From Pedobacter sp. SYSU D00535 (GTDB lineage: Bacteria > Bacteroidota > Bacteroidia > Sphingobacteriales > Sphingobacteriaceae): DNA of 64,000 nucleotides. Made by a program: the position numbers and the translations under genes. The notes under the pieces were generated by a model, which ran no database searches, was not told the origin of the DNA, and was given only the letters and a program-made list of their open reading frames with translations. The first letter of the stretch is position 1, and every line of letters begins with the position of its first letter. This document shows positions 62,673-64,000 of the stretch, piece by piece. The stretch lies in assembly GCF_017355855.1 (NCBI RefSeq), contig NZ_JAFEWD010000006.1, positions 62,001 to 126,000 of the forward strand, read 5' to 3'.

Positions 62673-63086
62673 ATGCCTACTATTCAACAATTAGTTAGGA
62701 AAGGTAGAGTAGCTCTGGAGGATAAGAGTAAATCCCCAGCGTTGGACAGCTGTCCACAGCGAAGAGGCGTGTGTACCCGTGTATACACCACTACCCCTAA
62801 GAAACCAAACTCAGCAATGCGTAAAGTGGCCCGTGTTCGTTTAACCAACGGAAAAGAGGTGAACGCTTACATCCCTGGTGAAGGACACAACTTACAAGAG
62901 CACTCTATCGTGTTGATTCGTGGCGGTCGTGTGAAAGACTTACCAGGTGTACGTTATCACATCATCCGCGGTGCACTAGATACTTCTGGTGTTAACGGAA
63001 GAAATCAACGTCGTTCAAAATATGGTACTAAACGCCCTAAACCAGGACAGCCAGCGGCGGCTCCTGCAAAAGGTAAAAAGAAATAA
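62673..63086 (+). CDS. rpsL: 30S ribosomal protein S12
   Basis: 137 residues. Conserved segments [32 protein letters not shown] and [20 protein letters not shown] identify S12. The streptomycin-contact Lys in TPKKPNS and the Lys-Asp-Leu-Pro of VKDLPG are wild type, so no resistance mutation is seen. A C-terminal Lys/Ala/Pro-rich tail is about a dozen residues longer than E. coli. First gene of the str operon. Confidence 0.98.
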   Translation: MPTIQQLVRKGRVALEDKSKSPALDSCPQRRGVCTRVYTTTPKKPNSAMRKVARVRLTNGKEVNAYIPGEGHNLQEHSIVLIRGGRVKDLPGVRYHIIRGALDTSGVNGRNQRRSKYGTKRPKPGQPAAAPAKGKKK

Positions 63087-63099
63087 GGAGGATTAAGAA

Positions 63100-63567
63100 A
63101 TGAGAAAGTCAAAACCAAAAAAACGCATTATCCTTCCTGATCCTAAGTTCAATGACGTGATGGTTACACGTTTTGTGAACAACATGATGTACGACGGAAA
63201 AAAATCTGTTGCTTACTCTATTTTCTATGACGCAGTTGAGCTGGTAGAAAAAAGAACTAGTGAAAGCGGTTTAGAGGCATGGAAAAAAGCATTAAACAAC
63301 GTAATGCCTGCTGTTGAGGTTAAATCTCGTCGTGTAGGTGGTGCTAACTTTCAGGTTCCAACTGAAGTTCGTCCTGAGCGTAAAATTGCTCTAGGTATGA
63401 AATGGTTGATCCTTTACGCTCGTCGTCGTGGTGAAAAAACTATGATGGAAAAATTAGCCGGTGAAATTATCTCTGCTTCTAAAGGCGAAGGTGCTGCAGT
63501 GAAGAAGAAAGAAGATACTCACAAAATGGCTGAGGCGAACAAGGCGTTTTCACACTTCCGCTTCTAA
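63100..63567 (+). CDS. rpsG: 30S ribosomal protein S7
   Basis: 155 residues, the usual size. Motifs [41 protein letters not shown] and [21 protein letters not shown] are diagnostic. It nucleates assembly of the 30S head. A strong ribosome-binding site (AAGGAGGATTAAG) precedes the ATG, unusual for this phylum and typical of ribosomal genes. Confidence 0.98.
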   Translation: MRKSKPKKRIILPDPKFNDVMVTRFVNNMMYDGKKSVAYSIFYDAVELVEKRTSESGLEAWKKALNNVMPAVEVKSRRVGGANFQVPTEVRPERKIALGMKWLILYARRRGEKTMMEKLAGEIISASKGEGAAVKKKEDTHKMAEANKAFSHFRF

Positions 63568-63597
63568 TAAAAAAGGATTACATCGATTGATAATGAC

Positions 63598-63631
63598 TAC
63601 ACCGATTACGCGTTTAACGAGAATCGGTGTA
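63598..63631 (+). promoter_or_regulatory. Hairpin between rpsG and fusA
   Basis: Ten-base perfect stem TACACCGATT/AATCGGTGTA with a 14-base loop, 31 bases before fusA. No T-run follows, so it looks like a processing or regulatory hairpin rather than a terminator. Confidence 0.5.
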
Positions 63632-63661
63632 ATCGTTTAAAAATCAAAGAAATCATATAAA

Positions 63662-64000
63662 ATGGCAAGAGATCTAAAATTTACTAGAAATATTGGTATC
63701 GCTGCTCACATCGATGCTGGTAAGACTACCACAACTGAGCGTATCCTTTATTACGCAGGTGTGAACCACAAAATTGGAGAGGTGCATGAAGGTGCATCAA
63801 CAATGGACTGGATGGTTCAGGAAGCAGAGCGGGGAATAACCATTACTTCTGCTGCTACCACTGTATTCTGGAACTACAGAGGAAATAAATATCAAGTGAA
63901 CGTAATCGATACTCCGGGGCACGTGGACTTTACCGTTGAGGTGAACCGCTCTCTTCGTGTATTGGACGGACTTGTATTCTTATTTTCGGCAGTTGATGGT
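63662..64000 (+). CDS. fusA: Elongation factor G, N-terminal part (runs off right edge)
   Basis: First 113 codons of the translocation GTPase. The G1 loop is [21 protein letters not shown]2/switch I includes [17 protein letters not shown], and G3 is [14 protein letters not shown]. The segment [12 protein letters not shown] is typical of Bacteroidota EF-G. Third gene of the str operon after rpsL and rpsG; the domain II-V part is beyond the window. Confidence 0.98.
   Translation, partial: MARDLKFTRNIGIAAHIDAGKTTTTERILYYAGVNHKIGEVHEGASTMDWMVQEAERGITITSAATTVFWNYRGNKYQVNVIDTPGHVDFTVEVNRSLRVLDGLVFLFSAVDG

Overview
The window is a chromosomal segment of a Bacteroidota bacterium, most likely of the Sphingobacteriaceae (Pedobacter-like). 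The support is the promoter signature (TTG or TTTG, about 20 bases, then TAnnTTTG), a T9SS C-terminal sorting domain, an outer-membrane receptor with a carboxypeptidase-like N-terminal domain, bacillithiol genes (bshA, ytxJ), a GT117/DUF2723 membrane glycosyltransferase, a carotenoid cyclase of the fused CrtYcd type, and many small FKBP, PepSY and TPR envelope proteins. No prophage, insertion sequence, CRISPR array or rRNA operon was seen; most of the segment is housekeeping.

Layout. 1-5.2 kb, minus strand: mutL, two rhomboid proteases and a membrane-anchored EEP phosphodiesterase form a tight operon, followed by the start of cysS. 5.8-12.5 kb: a beta-lactamase-fold hydrolase with a GH3-like remnant, bshA, a lactonase-fold propeller, a pseudouridine synthase with a 200-residue charged extension, and a lytic transglycosylase. 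12.6-23.7 kb: uvrA, the NAD(P)HX repair fusion, lipA, osmC and ytxJ, a 38-residue lipoprotein, ribH, a TPR protein, recF with a DUF721 gene, ndk and nrnA. 23.8-30.1 kb: two FKBP proteins, dnaK, tatD, asparaginase and tRNA-Ser.

30.2-38.7 kb, minus strand, is the most distinctive block: five closely packed genes encoding a repetitive tail-fibre-like surface protein, a two-helix membrane protein, an outer-membrane barrel with a SPOR-like tail, a hybrid histidine kinase with two receivers, and a T9SS-secreted protein. 38.9-43.7 kb: a PepSY-like lipoprotein beside a PAS-LuxR regulator, then a small carotenoid cluster (crtI divergent from an unknown gene, a cyclase and a cytochrome b5-like protein).

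43.7-64 kb: a PfkB kinase, two identical tRNA-Asn genes, a single-domain response regulator, accA, the GT117 protein, tRNA-Gln, prs-rplY-pth, an outer-membrane receptor, a cytidylyltransferase-GHMP kinase fusion, an ArsC-like protein, an M1 peptidase, a DUF2243 protein, a Pif1-like helicase and the start of the str operon (rpsL, rpsG, fusA).

Recurrent features. Most convergent gene ends carry a strong, often bidirectional hairpin terminator. At least five genes (cysS, lipA, ribH, pth, the arsC-like gene), plus tatD with one extra base, have a TAnnTTTG element ending exactly four bases before the start codon, which predicts leaderless or nearly leaderless mRNAs.
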